Below, piece by piece: positions 24,195 through 34,544 of a stretch of DNA of 64,000 nt. Numbering within the stretch: the first letter of the stretch is position 1; each line of letters starts with the position of its first letter. Source of the DNA: Sphingobacteriales bacterium (GTDB lineage: Bacteria > Bacteroidota > Bacteroidia > Chitinophagales > UBA2359); contig JADJTE010000004.1 of the NCBI GenBank assembly GCA_016711295.1, positions 1 through 64,000 of the forward strand, in the 5' to 3' direction. A program made the position numbers and the translations under genes. The notes under the pieces are model-generated. The model did not search any database, had not been told where the DNA came from, and saw nothing but the letters and a program-made list of their open reading frames with translations.

Positions 24195-24224
24195 AGCCCT
24201 TGCTTACCCAAGCGAGGGCTTTTT
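24195..24224 (+). terminator. terminator after the small lipoprotein gene
   Basis: AGCCCTTGCTT-accc-AAGCGAGGGCT followed by TTTTT: an 11-bp stem with one G-T pair, 50 bp after the stop codon. Confidence 0.75.
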
Positions 24225-24611
24225 GCGTTGGGGGCAGAGCTGGGCAATTGTGTTCTAATAGATATTGGTTCATCGCGTTTGCTTGCTGTAGTCGCTTCAT
24301 TTTTTTTTGGGCAGAGACGAGGGCAGGCTTGCCCACTTCATTTTTGGCACAATATTTGGCAGTAATGGTTTAGTAAGGCAAAAAGGCGAAAATAATTACA
24401 TAATTATTACAATTCGGGAAAAACGTTTATTCGTTCTTAATTCGCTGATTGGCAGTAAGTTGCGTATTTTTGTATTTCAATATTGTTGTTTTGTGAACCT
24501 TGAACGAAGTGTGTACAAGGATAATGAAATCAAAAGTGTTGTAAAAAGCCACAAAAAGCCTACTTTTGCTCAAAAATTATTTCATTATTTCATTTTAAAA
24601 GCTGTTTAACC
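24225..24611 (+). promoter_or_regulatory. HU upstream region with -7 box
   Basis: A gene-free 390 bp. TATTTTTG at 24465-24472 matches TAnnTTTG, with TTG-containing sequence upstream, giving a leader of about 140 nt before the HU ATG. Short frames here have no domain. I see no other element. Confidence 0.5.
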
Positions 24612-24884
24612 ATGAACAAAGGACAGTTAATAGACAAGGTAGCCTCTGACGCGGCACTCACCAAAGCCCAAGCGGGTATTGCCGTCAATGCCTTTATGGA
24701 CGCAGTGCGCGACGCACTCCAATCGGGCGATAAAGTTACCTTAGTCGGTTTCGGCACTTTTTCGGTAGGCAAACGCTCTGCCCGTACTGCCCGCAACCCC
24801 AAAACCGGTGCGTCTATCCAAGTAGAGGCCAAAAAGGTGGTCAAGTTCAAAGCCGGTAAAGAACTCGATGAGGTCGTAGGCTAA
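24612..24884 (+). CDS. hup: HU-family DNA-binding protein
   Basis: 90 residues, the exact size of HU. It has the N-terminal helix pair (MNKGQLIDKVASDAALTKAQ), VTLVGFGTFSVGKRSARTAR forming the beta-saddle and arm start, RNPKTG (the Pro at the DNA-intercalating arm tip) and the C-terminal FKAGKELDEVV. HU bends and compacts DNA as a dimer without sequence specificity. Single gene with its own promoter. Confidence 0.95.
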   Translation: MNKGQLIDKVASDAALTKAQAGIAVNAFMDAVRDALQSGDKVTLVGFGTFSVGKRSARTARNPKTGASIQVEAKKVVKFKAGKELDEVVG

Positions 24885-25009
24885 GACAAGCCACCAACCC
24901 ATATACGGCATGATGCCTCTTTCCGCTTGTCGGGAAGGGGCATTTCCTCTATCCAGCAGTATCGGCAATAATTTTGCGGTGTTTTGCATAGAAAACCCCA
25001 ATTTATTGC

Positions 25010-25017
25010 TACTTTTG
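25010..25017 (+). promoter_or_regulatory. promoter -7 box for the SDR gene
   Basis: TACTTTTG with GTTTTGC about 20-25 bp upstream, 52 bp before the ATG. Confidence 0.55.
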
Positions 25018-25068
25018 CCGCCTATTTGGGCATCTACTCACTAGCACCCTTTAAATACAACATTACCT

Positions 25069-25932
25069 ATGACAGCCATTAAAAACAGCATTGTCCTGAT
25101 AACGGGTGGTGCCAACGGCATCGGCAAACTATTGGGCAAATCTCTCTTAGAAAAAGGAGCTAAGAGCCTCGTTATTTGGGACATCAACGAGGCAAATTTG
25201 GAAAGCACTACCGCCGAATTGTCGCAAAAAGGCTACGACGTGCATCCTTATTTAGTCGATGTAGCTGATACAGACGATATTGATTTCGCCGCGCAAGACG
25301 TTATCAAAGAACTGGGTGGCATAGATATTTTGGTCAATAACGCAGGTATTATAGTGGGCAAAGCCTTTCATGAACACAGCACCCGCGAGATTGAAAAAAC
25401 CATACGTATTAATGTTTTGGGCGTAATGCACACCACCAATGCGTTTTTGCCTAATATGATTGAGCGCAGCAAAGGGCATGTCGTCAATATTGCCTCCGCT
25501 TCGAGCTATACTGCCAACCCCAATATGTCGGTCTATGCCGCGTCGAAATGGGCGGTTATGGGTTGGTCAGAGTCGTTGCGTTTAGAATTAGAACGCCTTA
25601 GCCAGCACCTACACGTCACGACCATAGCACCGAGTTATATCAATACGGGCATGTTTGAAGGCGTGAGTGCGCCTCTGCTAACACCCATCTTAGACCCCGA
25701 GACAATAGTAGCTAAAATTGTGCAAGCCATTGAGCGCAATAAGGTTTTGGTCTTAGAGCCTGCCATTGTCAAGTCGCTGCCTGTCCTCAAAGGCGTATTG
25801 CCTACCCGCGCCTTCGATTTTTTAGCCGAAAAAATATTTGGCGTATATCATTCGATGGACAATTTCAAAGGGCGCAAACCCGAAGAAGCCATACCCGATA
25901 AAAAGGTATTGGAAAAATCGAAAAAATTGTAA
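25069..25932 (+). CDS. short-chain dehydrogenase/reductase
   Basis: 287 residues of classical SDR type: TGGANGIG (NAD(P) binding, residues about 12-19), DINEAN (cofactor-selecting acidic residue), NNAGI near 92, catalytic Ser in NIASASS, and YAASKWAV (Tyr-x-x-x-Lys) near 155. The C-terminus is extended past the core (ILDPETIVAKIVQAIERNKV to the end), as in the group of membrane-associated all-trans-retinol-dehydrogenase-like or YqjQ-type SDRs. Substrate cannot be read from the sequence. The DUF4442 gene follows after 35 bp, suggesting a shared transcript and perhaps a lipid-related role. Confidence 0.85.
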   Translation: MTAIKNSIVLITGGANGIGKLLGKSLLEKGAKSLVIWDINEANLESTTAELSQKGYDVHPYLVDVADTDDIDFAAQDVIKELGGIDILVNNAGIIVGKAFHEHSTREIEKTIRINVLGVMHTTNAFLPNMIERSKGHVVNIASASSYTANPNMSVYAASKWAVMGWSESLRLELERLSQHLHVTTIAPSYINTGMFEGVSAPLLTPILDPETIVAKIVQAIERNKVLVLEPAIVKSLPVLKGVLPTRAFDFLAEKIFGVYHSMDNFKGRKPEEAIPDKKVLEKSKKL

Positions 25933-25967
25933 TTTTTTATCTACCATTCATATCAGATAACTCGTTT

Positions 25968-26462
25968 ATGTTGTTATCTCCTCGTGCCAAGCACTTTTTG
26001 CATCGTATCCTGCATCCCGTTTGGTTTAGGATATTTCTTATATGGAAATTGCCCATGGCTTTTTGGGCAGGTTTGCGCGTTATAAGTGCGGATACCGAAC
26101 AAGCCCAAGTAAGCGTACCCTACAAACGCCTGAACCAAAACCCTTTTCAATCGACCTATTTCGCGGTATTGGCTATGGCGGGCGAAATGGCAACGGGCAT
26201 TTTAGGACTGTTAGCCATCGAAAATAGCGGCTTGCCTATTGCCATTCTGGTTGTTGGTTTAGAAGCCGAATTTAGCAAAAAAGCTACTGACCTAAGTACC
26301 TTTACTTGTACCGACGGCAAAGCATTCTTTGATGCCGTAGCCGAAACTACCCGCACGGGCGAAGCCGTTACCCTAACAGCTCTAAGCATTGGACGCAATA
26401 AAAACGGCGAAGAAGTAGCGCGGTTTCGCATCACTTGGTCGCTTAAAAAGCGTAGTAGATAA
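25968..26462 (+). CDS. DUF4442 hot-dog-fold protein (thioesterase-like)
   Basis: 164 residues of the DUF4442/YiiD C-terminal type, a hot-dog fold related to acyl-CoA thioesterases. The features are VSVPYKRLNQNPFQSTYFAVLAMAGEM and the central hydrophobic helix GILGLLA, then AEFSKKATD and the terminal strand VARFRITWSLKKR. Related proteins may hydrolyse acyl thioesters, but no active-site proof exists here. It follows the SDR gene by 35 bp on the same strand. Confidence 0.75.
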   Translation: MLLSPRAKHFLHRILHPVWFRIFLIWKLPMAFWAGLRVISADTEQAQVSVPYKRLNQNPFQSTYFAVLAMAGEMATGILGLLAIENSGLPIAILVVGLEAEFSKKATDLSTFTCTDGKAFFDAVAETTRTGEAVTLTALSIGRNKNGEEVARFRITWSLKKRSR

Positions 26463-26594
26463 GGATAAAACAGCAGACTGCATCCTGCAAAGAATTGATA
26501 ATCAAAAAAATATAAAACAAAAAATTTTTAATAATATTAAAATGTATTTATAACGTAAAATATCGTTACTAAACAAAAAAACCTTTTATTTCTC

Positions 26595-27254
26595 ATGTCT
26601 AACAAGAAAAAAACAGTAGCCCCCAAACCAAATATATCGCCTACAACCTATATCAAGACCAAATCGCGCAGCCTGCCTTGGGGCAAATGCTATATCAACG
26701 ACAATTGGCAATTGATGGGTATGGCAGTTATTGTTTTATCGCGCGTACAACCAAGCGGCAAATTGATAATCGGCATTTATATCGTTGATACCAAATGCCT
26801 TGGACTCAAAAACACGGGACTCCGCTTTGGGCTTGACCCCGGCGATTTTGACGATTTTTTAGAAAAAACCTACAGCCCATCGCAATTGACCCAAGAAGCC
26901 GCCCACCCTCTTTTGCTGCAAAATATCATCTATGGAGCTATCGAATATGCCGAAGATTTGGGCTTTGAGCCTAACAAGGGTTTTCTTACAACAGAATATA
27001 TCCTCGACCCCGCCGACAAAATTGGCTATATCGATATCGAATTCGGGCAAGATGGACAGCCTTGCTATGTACAAGGCCCCCATGATAACCCATATTTTAT
27101 CCTAGCTAAACTAGACCGAAAACTCGGAGCAGGTAATTACCTGTTCTTTTCGCAAATAGACCAATCCAAATACAGCGAAAATCTTATGTTTGATAGTAGC
27201 GATACCGACGAAGACGATGATGAAAACACCGATGAAGATGACAATAAAAACTAA
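26595..27254 (+). CDS. conserved-type hypothetical protein with acidic tail
   Basis: 219 residues. The N-terminus is basic (MSNKKKTVAPK), followed by KLPWGKC-like SRSLPWGKCYINDNWQLMG and a compact alpha/beta core with GKLIIGIYIVDTKCLGLKNT, a pattern I have seen in uncharacterised Bacteroidetes proteins. The C-terminal 20 residues are almost all Asp, Glu and Asn (DTDEDDDENTDEDDNKN). No signal peptide and no catalytic motif. It ends 9 bp before the dipeptidase gene and is likely in one transcript with it. Function unknown. Confidence 0.7.
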   Translation: MSNKKKTVAPKPNISPTTYIKTKSRSLPWGKCYINDNWQLMGMAVIVLSRVQPSGKLIIGIYIVDTKCLGLKNTGLRFGLDPGDFDDFLEKTYSPSQLTQEAAHPLLLQNIIYGAIEYAEDLGFEPNKGFLTTEYILDPADKIGYIDIEFGQDGQPCYVQGPHDNPYFILAKLDRKLGAGNYLFFSQIDQSKYSENLMFDSSDTDEDDDENTDEDDNKN

Positions 27255-27263
27255 ACATCAGCC

Positions 27264-28625
27264 ATGCAACAATTAGCAGCCTATCTGTCGGGCAATAAAG
27301 ACCGTTTCTTGAGCGAATTGCTCAGTTTGTTGCGCATTCCGTCTATCAGTGCCGATAGCCAATATGGAACACAAACCGCACAAACCGCGCAATGGATTGC
27401 CGACCGCCTCGTCGAAGCAGGTGCCGATAACGTGCGCGTATGCCCCACCGCAGGGCACCCCGTCGTGTATGCCGAAAAAATAATAGGTAGCCACCTGCCT
27501 ACTGTACTCGTATATGGACACTACGACGTGCAACCACCTGACCCCTTAAATCTTTGGGATTCGCCGCCTTTTGAACCTATCATTAAAGACGAAAAAATAT
27601 ATGCACGAGGCGCGTGCGACGATAAAGGGCAAATGTATATGCACATCAAGGCATTTGAAATGATGATGCAAACGAACGAGCTGCCCTGCAACGTCAAATT
27701 TATGATAGAAGGCGAAGAAGAAATAGGCTCGCCTAATCTGGGTGCCTTTGTCCAAGAAAATGCCGATTTGCTCCGTGCTGATGTCATTTTAGTATCTGAT
27801 ACCTCGATGATAGCCAACGATACGCCCTCTATTACCGTAGGGCTGCGCGGACTAAGCTATATAGAAGTGAGCGTTACAGGTCCTAACCGCGACCTACATT
27901 CGGGCACTTATGGCGGCGCAGTAGGCAATCCCATCAATATTTTATGCCAAATGATAGCCTCCTTGCATGATGAGAACGGACATATCAGCATACCCGGTTT
28001 TTATGACGACGTGCAAGAACTGAATGCCGACGAGCGCACCGCCCTCAATCGCCGCCCTTTTGACCACGCCGCCTACTGCCGATACTTGGATATAGGCGAT
28101 ACACACGGCGAAAAGGGCTATACCCCTCTCGAACACGTATCGATACGCCCGACCTTAGACGTAAATGGTATTTGGGGCGGGTACACGGGCGAAGGTGCAA
28201 AAACAGTATTGCCCTCCAAAGCCTTTGCCAAAATTTCGATGCGCTTGGTGCCCCACCAAAGCTCCGACACCATCACCGAATTATTTAGCCGTCACTTCCA
28301 AAGCATAGCTCCGCCATCGGTCAAAGTAACGGTAACGCCCCACCACGGCGGCGAACCCTATGTAAGCCCCACCGACTCGATAGGCTACCGCGCCGCTGTG
28401 AAAGCAATGGAAGCCACTTTTGGCACCACACCCATACCCACCCGCGAAGGTGGTAGTATCCCTATTGTTGCCTTGTTCGAGCGCGTATTGGGCATCAAAA
28501 CCATTTTTCTCGGCTTCGGCTTAGATTCAGATGCCATACACTCGCCCAACGAACATTACGGTTTGTTTAACTACTACAAAGGCATCGAAACAATACCTCA
28601 TTTTTTGCTGCCTTTGCCGAACTAA
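27264..28625 (+). CDS. M20-family dipeptidase/metallopeptidase
   Basis: 453 residues. Metal-ligand motifs of the M20 family are present: YGHYDVQPPDP (His87), ARGACDDKGQ (bridging Asp), GEEEIGSPN (catalytic Glu plus ligand), SDTSM (Asp ligand) and HSPNEHYGL (C-terminal His). A dimerisation/lid domain with the RDLHSGTYGG motif lies between. This is the group that includes carnosinase-like cytosolic dipeptidases, so it should hydrolyse small peptides in the cytoplasm using two Zn2+ or Mn2+. No signal peptide. A strong terminator follows. Confidence 0.9.
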   Translation: MQQLAAYLSGNKDRFLSELLSLLRIPSISADSQYGTQTAQTAQWIADRLVEAGADNVRVCPTAGHPVVYAEKIIGSHLPTVLVYGHYDVQPPDPLNLWDSPPFEPIIKDEKIYARGACDDKGQMYMHIKAFEMMMQTNELPCNVKFMIEGEEEIGSPNLGAFVQENADLLRADVILVSDTSMIANDTPSITVGLRGLSYIEVSVTGPNRDLHSGTYGGAVGNPINILCQMIASLHDENGHISIPGFYDDVQELNADERTALNRRPFDHAAYCRYLDIGDTHGEKGYTPLEHVSIRPTLDVNGIWGGYTGEGAKTVLPSKAFAKISMRLVPHQSSDTITELFSRHFQSIAPPSVKVTVTPHHGGEPYVSPTDSIGYRAAVKAMEATFGTTPIPTREGGSIPIVALFERVLGIKTIFLGFGLDSDAIHSPNEHYGLFNYYKGIETIPHFLLPLPN

Positions 28626-28657
28626 GCGCAGAAGCATAGACTTAACAGACCCAGCAA

Positions 28658-28702
28658 GGCGGTCAGAGAGGTGATTTTACCACCTCCTGACCGCCTATTA
28701 TA
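28658..28702 (+). terminator. terminator after the dipeptidase gene
   Basis: GGCGGTCAGAGAGGTG-attttac-CACCTCCTGACCGCC, a long stem with one internal bulge, followed by TATTATATT rather than a pure T-run. Confidence 0.7.
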
Positions 28703-28902
28703 TTGCTGCCTCTACTCAATTGCAGCACAGCGTTGTAAAAAAAAGCTGACTGCACAAGAGTGATAGTTAAAAAAAATCGTATTATGCGATAAATATCTGC
28801 TAATCAGGCACTTTTAACTAAGCAAATCGTTAGCTGAATGTAAAATTTGTTCAAGAAATACAATACTTACAAAGGCGTGACAGGCAGAAAATAATCCTGC
28901 TG

Positions 28903-28910
28903 TATCTTTG
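28903..28910 (+). promoter_or_regulatory. hemA promoter -7 box
   Basis: TATCTTTG, 20 bp before the GTG start codon. The preceding 200 bp after the terminator are gene-free. Confidence 0.6.
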
Positions 28911-28930
28911 CCGCCTAAAAGTAAAACTGC

Positions 28931-30172
28931 GTGTATAACTTTCAGTTAATAACCATTACGCATAAAACGGCGAATATAAATCATATCGGAAAATATATTC
29001 CGCCGTTCAATAATGATGCCGCCCTTTTAGTGCAAACCCTGCACCAAATCAAAGCCAATTTGAGGATAGACGAATTGTTTTATATGGCTACTTGCAATCG
29101 CCTCACCTTTTTGGTGCTGCGCGAAGAATGGGTAGACGAAACATTTTTGCACCAATTATTTACATATCTGCACCCCAAGTTATCGGAAGATAGTTTTGCG
29201 GAGCTAAAAGACGTTGTAGCCACCTATCGCGGCGAGCAGTGCCTACGGCATATTTTTGAAATAGCGGCTTCCTTAGATTCCTTAGTAGTGGGCGAACGCG
29301 AAATCTTGCGCCAACTGCGCACCGCCTATGAGTTTTGTGCTACCGAAGGTTTGGCAGGCGACTATATCCGTATATTGATGATGCACTGCGCCATACCCGC
29401 TGCAAAAGAAATATATACCGAAACAAAAATAGGCGCAAATAGCGTATCTGTGGTGTCGCTGTCTATCTTGCGCCTGATGCAATATAATCCTGCAAGAGAT
29501 GCCCGCATTTTGTTGGTCGGTGCAGGACAAACTAACCACCTCGTCGCCAAATTGTTGCAATGCAACGACTTTACAAATTTTGTAGTATTTAATCGCAGTT
29601 TGTCGAATGCTCAAGAATTGGCGGTAAGGCTCGGCGCAGAAGCCTATACCCTCGACGAACTACCCAATTATAGCAAAGGCTTTGATATAATGGTTGTATG
29701 CACAGGTGCTACCGAGCCGGTCATTACGCAGGATATTTACCAAAAATTGGTGGGAAATGACCCAAGCAGCAAAATTGTCATCGATTTGGCAGTACCGAGC
29801 GATGTAGACGAAAGCGTAGTCCGCCATTTTCCGATACGCTATATCGAAGTAGAACGCTTGCGTGCCTTAGCCGCCGAAAATTTGGCACTACGACAGCAAG
29901 AAGTGGTCAAAGCTAATGCCATTATAGATAAACGCCTGACCGAGTGCAGGCAAGCCTTACGCCGCCGACAAATGGAGCGCACCTTATCACATATTCCTGA
30001 ACAAGTGAAAGAGATTAGAGAACGTGCCCTAACGCAAGTGTTTCGCAAAGAAATTGCCGTTTTGGACGAGCAAGCGCAAGAAACCTTAGCCCGCGTATTA
30101 GCCTACGTAGAACAAAAATATATCGGTATTCCGATGAGTGTAGTTCGGAAGCTATCGAGCGAAATAATTTAG
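28931..30172 (+). CDS. hemA: glutamyl-tRNA reductase
   Basis: 413 residues starting with GTG (YNFQLITITHK follows, as in Bacteroidetes HemA). It reduces Glu-tRNA(Glu) to glutamate-1-semialdehyde, the first step of the C5 haem pathway. The active-site Cys55 is in ATCNRL; SLVVGEREIL is the signature loop; GAGQTNHLVAKLL is the NADPH site; a C-terminal helical dimerisation domain follows. It is monocistronic with its own promoter and terminator; no other haem gene is adjacent. Confidence 0.92.
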   Translation: MYNFQLITITHKTANINHIGKYIPPFNNDAALLVQTLHQIKANLRIDELFYMATCNRLTFLVLREEWVDETFLHQLFTYLHPKLSEDSFAELKDVVATYRGEQCLRHIFEIAASLDSLVVGEREILRQLRTAYEFCATEGLAGDYIRILMMHCAIPAAKEIYTETKIGANSVSVVSLSILRLMQYNPARDARILLVGAGQTNHLVAKLLQCNDFTNFVVFNRSLSNAQELAVRLGAEAYTLDELPNYSKGFDIMVVCTGATEPVITQDIYQKLVGNDPSSKIVIDLAVPSDVDESVVRHFPIRYIEVERLRALAAENLALRQQEVVKANAIIDKRLTECRQALRRRQMERTLSHIPEQVKEIRERALTQVFRKEIAVLDEQAQETLARVLAYVEQKYIGIPMSVVRKLSSEII

Positions 30173-30180
30173 TCAAGCCA

Positions 30181-30224
30181 AATCCCGCCTTGAATAACGC
30201 TATTCAAGGCGGGATTTTTTTTAG
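30181..30224 (+). terminator. hemA terminator
   Basis: AATCCCGCCTTGAATA-acgc-TATTCAAGGCGGGATT, a 16-bp perfect stem followed by TTTTTT. It also serves the convergent gene next to it. Confidence 0.9.
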
Positions 30225-30242
30225 AGCCAAGCCCTGATTTCG

Positions 30243-31001
30243 CTAATCGCCCGCAAAATAGATGCCTTTTACACCCGTCATATACTCTGCAGCAGGGTCG
30301 TCGCTGCCGTCGGCTTGCATAGATTCTATTCGGGTCCAGCCCGTAAGCCCGAAAGGTGTAGCGAATAAAAAACGCTCAAAAGGATAGTCGGGCATATCCG
30401 GATTGGGGTATTCTTCTGCCAATACAACAGTCACTTTCGAGCCTTTGGGCAATTGAGCGATGGGTTGGGTCATTTCGCGGTCGGCATATAGCGTAAAGGG
30501 TTTGTATAATTCTGATGCCAAACCTATATAGTAAAATGGTTGTTTAACTTCGACGATGGTGTCGCGCTCCAATTCGTATTTGCAATGCTTGTCGTACATC
30601 GTATTGGTGTGCCCCGATGTGTATAGCAGACCGTTGCTCGCTACTACGAGGTTTAAAGCCCACAGCGAAGCCACTACTTTGATGGCTTTTCGGTTGGCAG
30701 CATCGAGGACGAGGTACGAGGGGTCGTCGCTTGGTCCTGGGTCGTAGGCAATGAGGTATTTTTTTGCCGTTTTGCGGTCTAATTCAGTTTCGGCAAGCAC
30801 CAGAATAGGCTCGCCAAAGGGCGTAAATTCCGACAAACTTGGGTCGGGACGATTGATGATGCGCGTCACTTCGGCATTATAGCGCAGGGTGCCCGCAGGT
30901 GTTTTGAGGGTTTTGAGGTGGCTAAACGATTGTGCCAAAATGCTAGAAGTGACAAGGCATAGCACGCATAAATACCCAATCAAACGATAGGTAGTGTACA
31001 T
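30243..31001 (-). CDS. secreted protein of unknown function
   Basis: 252 residues with a signal peptide, MYTTYRLIGYLCVLCLVTSSILAQ, cleaved near Ala-Gln. The remainder has LVVASNGLLYTSG and YADREMTQPIAQLPKGSKVTV, the latter similar to SH3-like bacterial domains (short strand with a basic-residue turn), then TGWTRIES. No catalytic residues stand out. It may be an envelope- or periplasm-located binding domain. Convergent with hemA; the 235 bp upstream are AT-rich with no clear promoter. Confidence 0.6.
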   Translation of the reverse strand: MYTTYRLIGYLCVLCLVTSSILAQSFSHLKTLKTPAGTLRYNAEVTRIINRPDPSLSEFTPFGEPILVLAETELDRKTAKKYLIAYDPGPSDDPSYLVLDAANRKAIKVVASLWALNLVVASNGLLYTSGHTNTMYDKHCKYELERDTIVEVKQPFYYIGLASELYKPFTLYADREMTQPIAQLPKGSKVTVVLAEEYPNPDMPDYPFERFLFATPFGLTGWTRIESMQADGSDDPAAEYMTGVKGIYFAGD

Positions 31002-31236
31002 GAGGAGTTAAGTTTGGTGAGGTAAAAGGGGTAAATTATAGCTTCAAATTAAGCATAGTAGTTTATTTAAATAGTCAAGTTTGTTTTTTTAATGCGTTTG
31101 CTCTGATTAATTTTGTTCAAGCCACAACTCTTTATTTGTTGTAAATGATTGAATATTATACGATTAAATAATTAATTTGTTTGTATTTAAATAAATTTAT
31201 ACCATAAGCCTCGCTGCATATTTGTTCGTTCGCCGC

Positions 31237-33950
31237 TTAGAAATCGCGCCAATATCGCCGTCTGGTGAGTTTGAGGTCTTGCAAAATTTGCTCTTTGACT
31301 TGCAAGGTGAACATATAGTGTTGGTAAGCACCAATGGGCGCAATATTAAAAGTCATCTGCCAGCAATGCAGGTCGCGGTATATATTAATAGTAGCACGCG
31401 AAATGGCTTTATTGGCAAAATCATAGCCCGAATCGAAGCCTATTTTCCATTTGGGGGTTAGGTTAATATCGCCTCTAAAATTGAGGGTTTGGGTAGTGAG
31501 TAGCGTATCTTTACCCGTTTTGAGGCGTTGCGCATTGAGGGCAAATGTATAATCGACACTCAATGTCCAAGGGATATTAAAATTGACAAAATCGTCGGGG
31601 TTGTCGTTCAAATCGCGTTGTTGTTGGTTGGTAGCTTGCGGACTGCCGTTCCTGATTTGTGCGCGGCTGCTGCTACTTTGCCCCGTACCGCCCTTGCGAA
31701 ACATATCGGAATTGATAGCAATGGGAAAGTTAAGCGACAAACTCTCGAAGCGTAGCAATCGGCGGTTTTGCGCCCATTCGGTTGTAGGTATGCGTTTGCC
31801 TATGCTGTCCAAGGTATAGGGGTCGAATGTGCTGCGCAGCAATACCGTAAAGCGGTTGTTGAATAGGTTCTTGCTGGCTTCGGTAGTTATACGCGACCAT
31901 TTAAGACCCGTTTCGTCGATAAAATTATATGAGCCGTTTATGCTTAGTCGGTCTAATAATACAACCTTTTTCTCTTGTTTGCTCGATGTATCTTTTTTGC
32001 TGAATACTTTCATTTGCAAGTTGTTTTGCAGCGAAAAATTGATGGCTGCCGCCGCGCCATTGGGCGGGCTGCCGTAGATATTGCGTTCAAAAATCGAATA
32101 TTCGGTGGTCTTGCCGTTGATATTGTTTTGTACCGTTTTGTAGTAATTAAAAGGCGGGGCACCGAAGTCGGGGCGATACGAAAAACCTACCGTAGGCGTT
32201 AGCTCGTGCCTGATGGCTTTGAGTTTGCCGCGTTTAAACTGTAGCAATCCGTATAGCTTGGTCGTCATGGATACGCCTGTGCTGAATTGCATGGCGCGTT
32301 TGAAACCCTTTACGGTATTGGTTTTGAGGTAGGGAGGTATTGTATCTGTCGTTAGTTCGCCATTGATAATTGTATCGCGGTAGGCTTCGTAGGGTATCCA
32401 TTCTTTATCGACCGTTTGCCATACCCAAGACTCACTGTAGTTGATACTGGGCTGAAAATTGAGGTATTTGAACAAACGAAAATCGGTATTGAGGGTAGCC
32501 GTATGCTTGATGCCGTATTGGAGCACGTCGCTACCCCAAGACCTGCCGCCAAACAAGATACTGTCGGGTAGGGAGGCTTTGGCTTGTGCATCTAAATTGT
32601 ATTGTAACCCTATTTTTTCGTACCAGCGCGTTTTGCCCGCTGCCATTTTGCGCTTAAACGGGTTGATGCGCGACATATTGACGTTGAGCAAGGGAAATGT
32701 AAGATTGACCAAGCGCGTATTGTTGTTTTGCTCTAAACGTGCGCCCGCGCTAAGGCTGAACGGCGTGCCCGCAAAATTACGCCGATAGCCGAGGCTCGAT
32801 GTAAAGCTATTGCTCAGGACAGTAGCATTGTTCAAACCAAATTCTTGATTGACTCGGTTGCTGCCAAAACGAACATCGGCAGAAAAAGTGCCGTTGCGGG
32901 TGGCTTTGGGGTCTTGGCTGTGATTCCACGATACCAAAAACGTACTCGAACTGCTGAACGAAGGCGAAAGGCGGTCTTCCTCGTTGAGGCGAGCAAAATC
33001 GAGTGCCAACAGACCGCTATATTTGTAGCGTTTGCGGTAAGACGTGGTGGCATTGATGCGCCAAGTGAGGTTGGTATAAATATCGCCGGTGAGGGTTAAG
33101 TCTAAATAGTCGCTGAACCCGAAATAATAGCCGCCGCCCTGAAAATAATAGCCCCGCGTAGGCGAATAGCCGTAAGACGGAATTAATAGCCCCGAACGTT
33201 GCCCTTTTTGGAGCGGAAAAATGCCAAAGGGCAAAACCAAAGGTGTAGGCACATCTTCGATGACCAATTGCGCGGGTCCAGAAACGATAAGTTTATCGGG
33301 CACTAACTTAACTTTATTTATCGCTATTTTGAAATGTGGATGTTCAAGCCCGCAGGTAGTATAAAACGCGCCTTGGATAAACATCTCGTCGCGAGCGTTT
33401 TTTTTCACTTGTTCGCCTTGTAAATAGCCTTCGCCTTCTTTGGCTACGATATGCTGTATTTTGCCCCTACCCGTATTGAGGTTATACGTCAAAGCATCTG
33501 ACTGAAAACGGTGCGTACCCTCTACAAACATCGGTTTGCCGCTGATATGCCCCGTGCTATCGGTCGTATAATTGGCTTACACTATTTTGCTCGATTGGTC
33601 GATAGTAATGCGGGCTGCCGACAATTCGGTAGAAGCTTGCGCTATGGCGGCATTGGTATAGAGGTGTATTTTTTTGTTTTTACGTCATATACTATCGAAT
33701 CGGTAGCCATATACTTTACCTGCTTGTCGATGCCGCCAGATGATATGGGCAGTGTGGCAGTACTGTCGCGGCGCAATGCGGTTATGCTATCGGGCGAGGC
33801 AGTAGGCAAGCTATCAAGGGGCAAAAAGATGGTATTATGGGCAGTACTGCAAGACGCAGCATAGATTGGTGCGCCCTGCGATGCAGTATAAATGAGGAGT
33901 AGAACGAAAAAAAAATACCACAAAACGGGCTGATAAGGGCTTTGTTTCAA
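31237..33950 (-). CDS. lptD: LptD-like LPS-assembly outer membrane protein (frameshifted)
   Basis: The N-terminal piece (33950-about 33665) begins with a membrane-type signal sequence (LWYFFFVLLLIYTASQG) and the OstA-type periplasmic domain (YMATDSIVYDVKTKK). The second piece (about 33660 to 31237) continues the OstA repeat (FQSDALTYNLNTGRGKIQHI, VKKNARDEMFIQGAFYTTC) and then a long C-terminal beta-barrel (LVLPFGIFPLQKGQRSGLLI, many alternating aromatic strands). It should insert LPS into the outer leaflet. The frame shifts in the A7 run at about 33674 (A8 restores KKIHLYTN), and one in-frame TAA lies at about 33576. The 590 bp upstream hold no partner genes. Total length is about 900 residues, normal for the family in this phylum. 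Confidence 0.82.
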
Positions 33951-34544
33951 AGTAATGTGTAATTTTGTGGTGCAGAAGCGACCAATAACGCCGTAAAGTT
34001 ACAGATTTTATGGGATAACGACAAAACGATATGCTTTTTGTCGAGCCAAAAAACTCTTTTTATCAATCTCGATAAGAATGTAGCAATATCGCTAACACTT
34101 ACAGTCAAGTGCATCGGCAATTTGTGTTTGTAGCAAATAGACCTGTTATGCTTACTGCATTTTAGAACAAAATATTTGAAATAGGAGGCAATATATCGCT
34201 CAGAATTGCATAATTAATTTATTTTAAGTGTTTTATGTAATAATTTAAATATTTGATTGTCAATTATTTACTGATGTTACGCAGAGGCATCTTTCCGCCA
34301 ATCGGTTTTTACCTGCCAAAAACGCCCCTTAGACCCGCCACAACGATTTTTGAGATAGAATTGGTTTTCTATGCTATAAAAATACCTCGTTTAAAGGTCG
34401 TTTAAACAGCATTTTAAGCTATGCTGCGTAACATGAGTTATTTAGGAAAAAAATGATAGACCTATTGCAATAAGAAACGATTTTTTAAGAAAAAAACAGA
34501 CGATTACAAAAATATAAGCGATTTAGCCCATTATTTCTCTTTTT
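33951..34544. other. gene-free AT-rich region
   Basis: About 590 bp between divergent genes (lptD leftward, glycosyltransferase rightward). No open frame, RNA gene, clear promoter box or inverted repeat could be recognised. Confidence 0.5.
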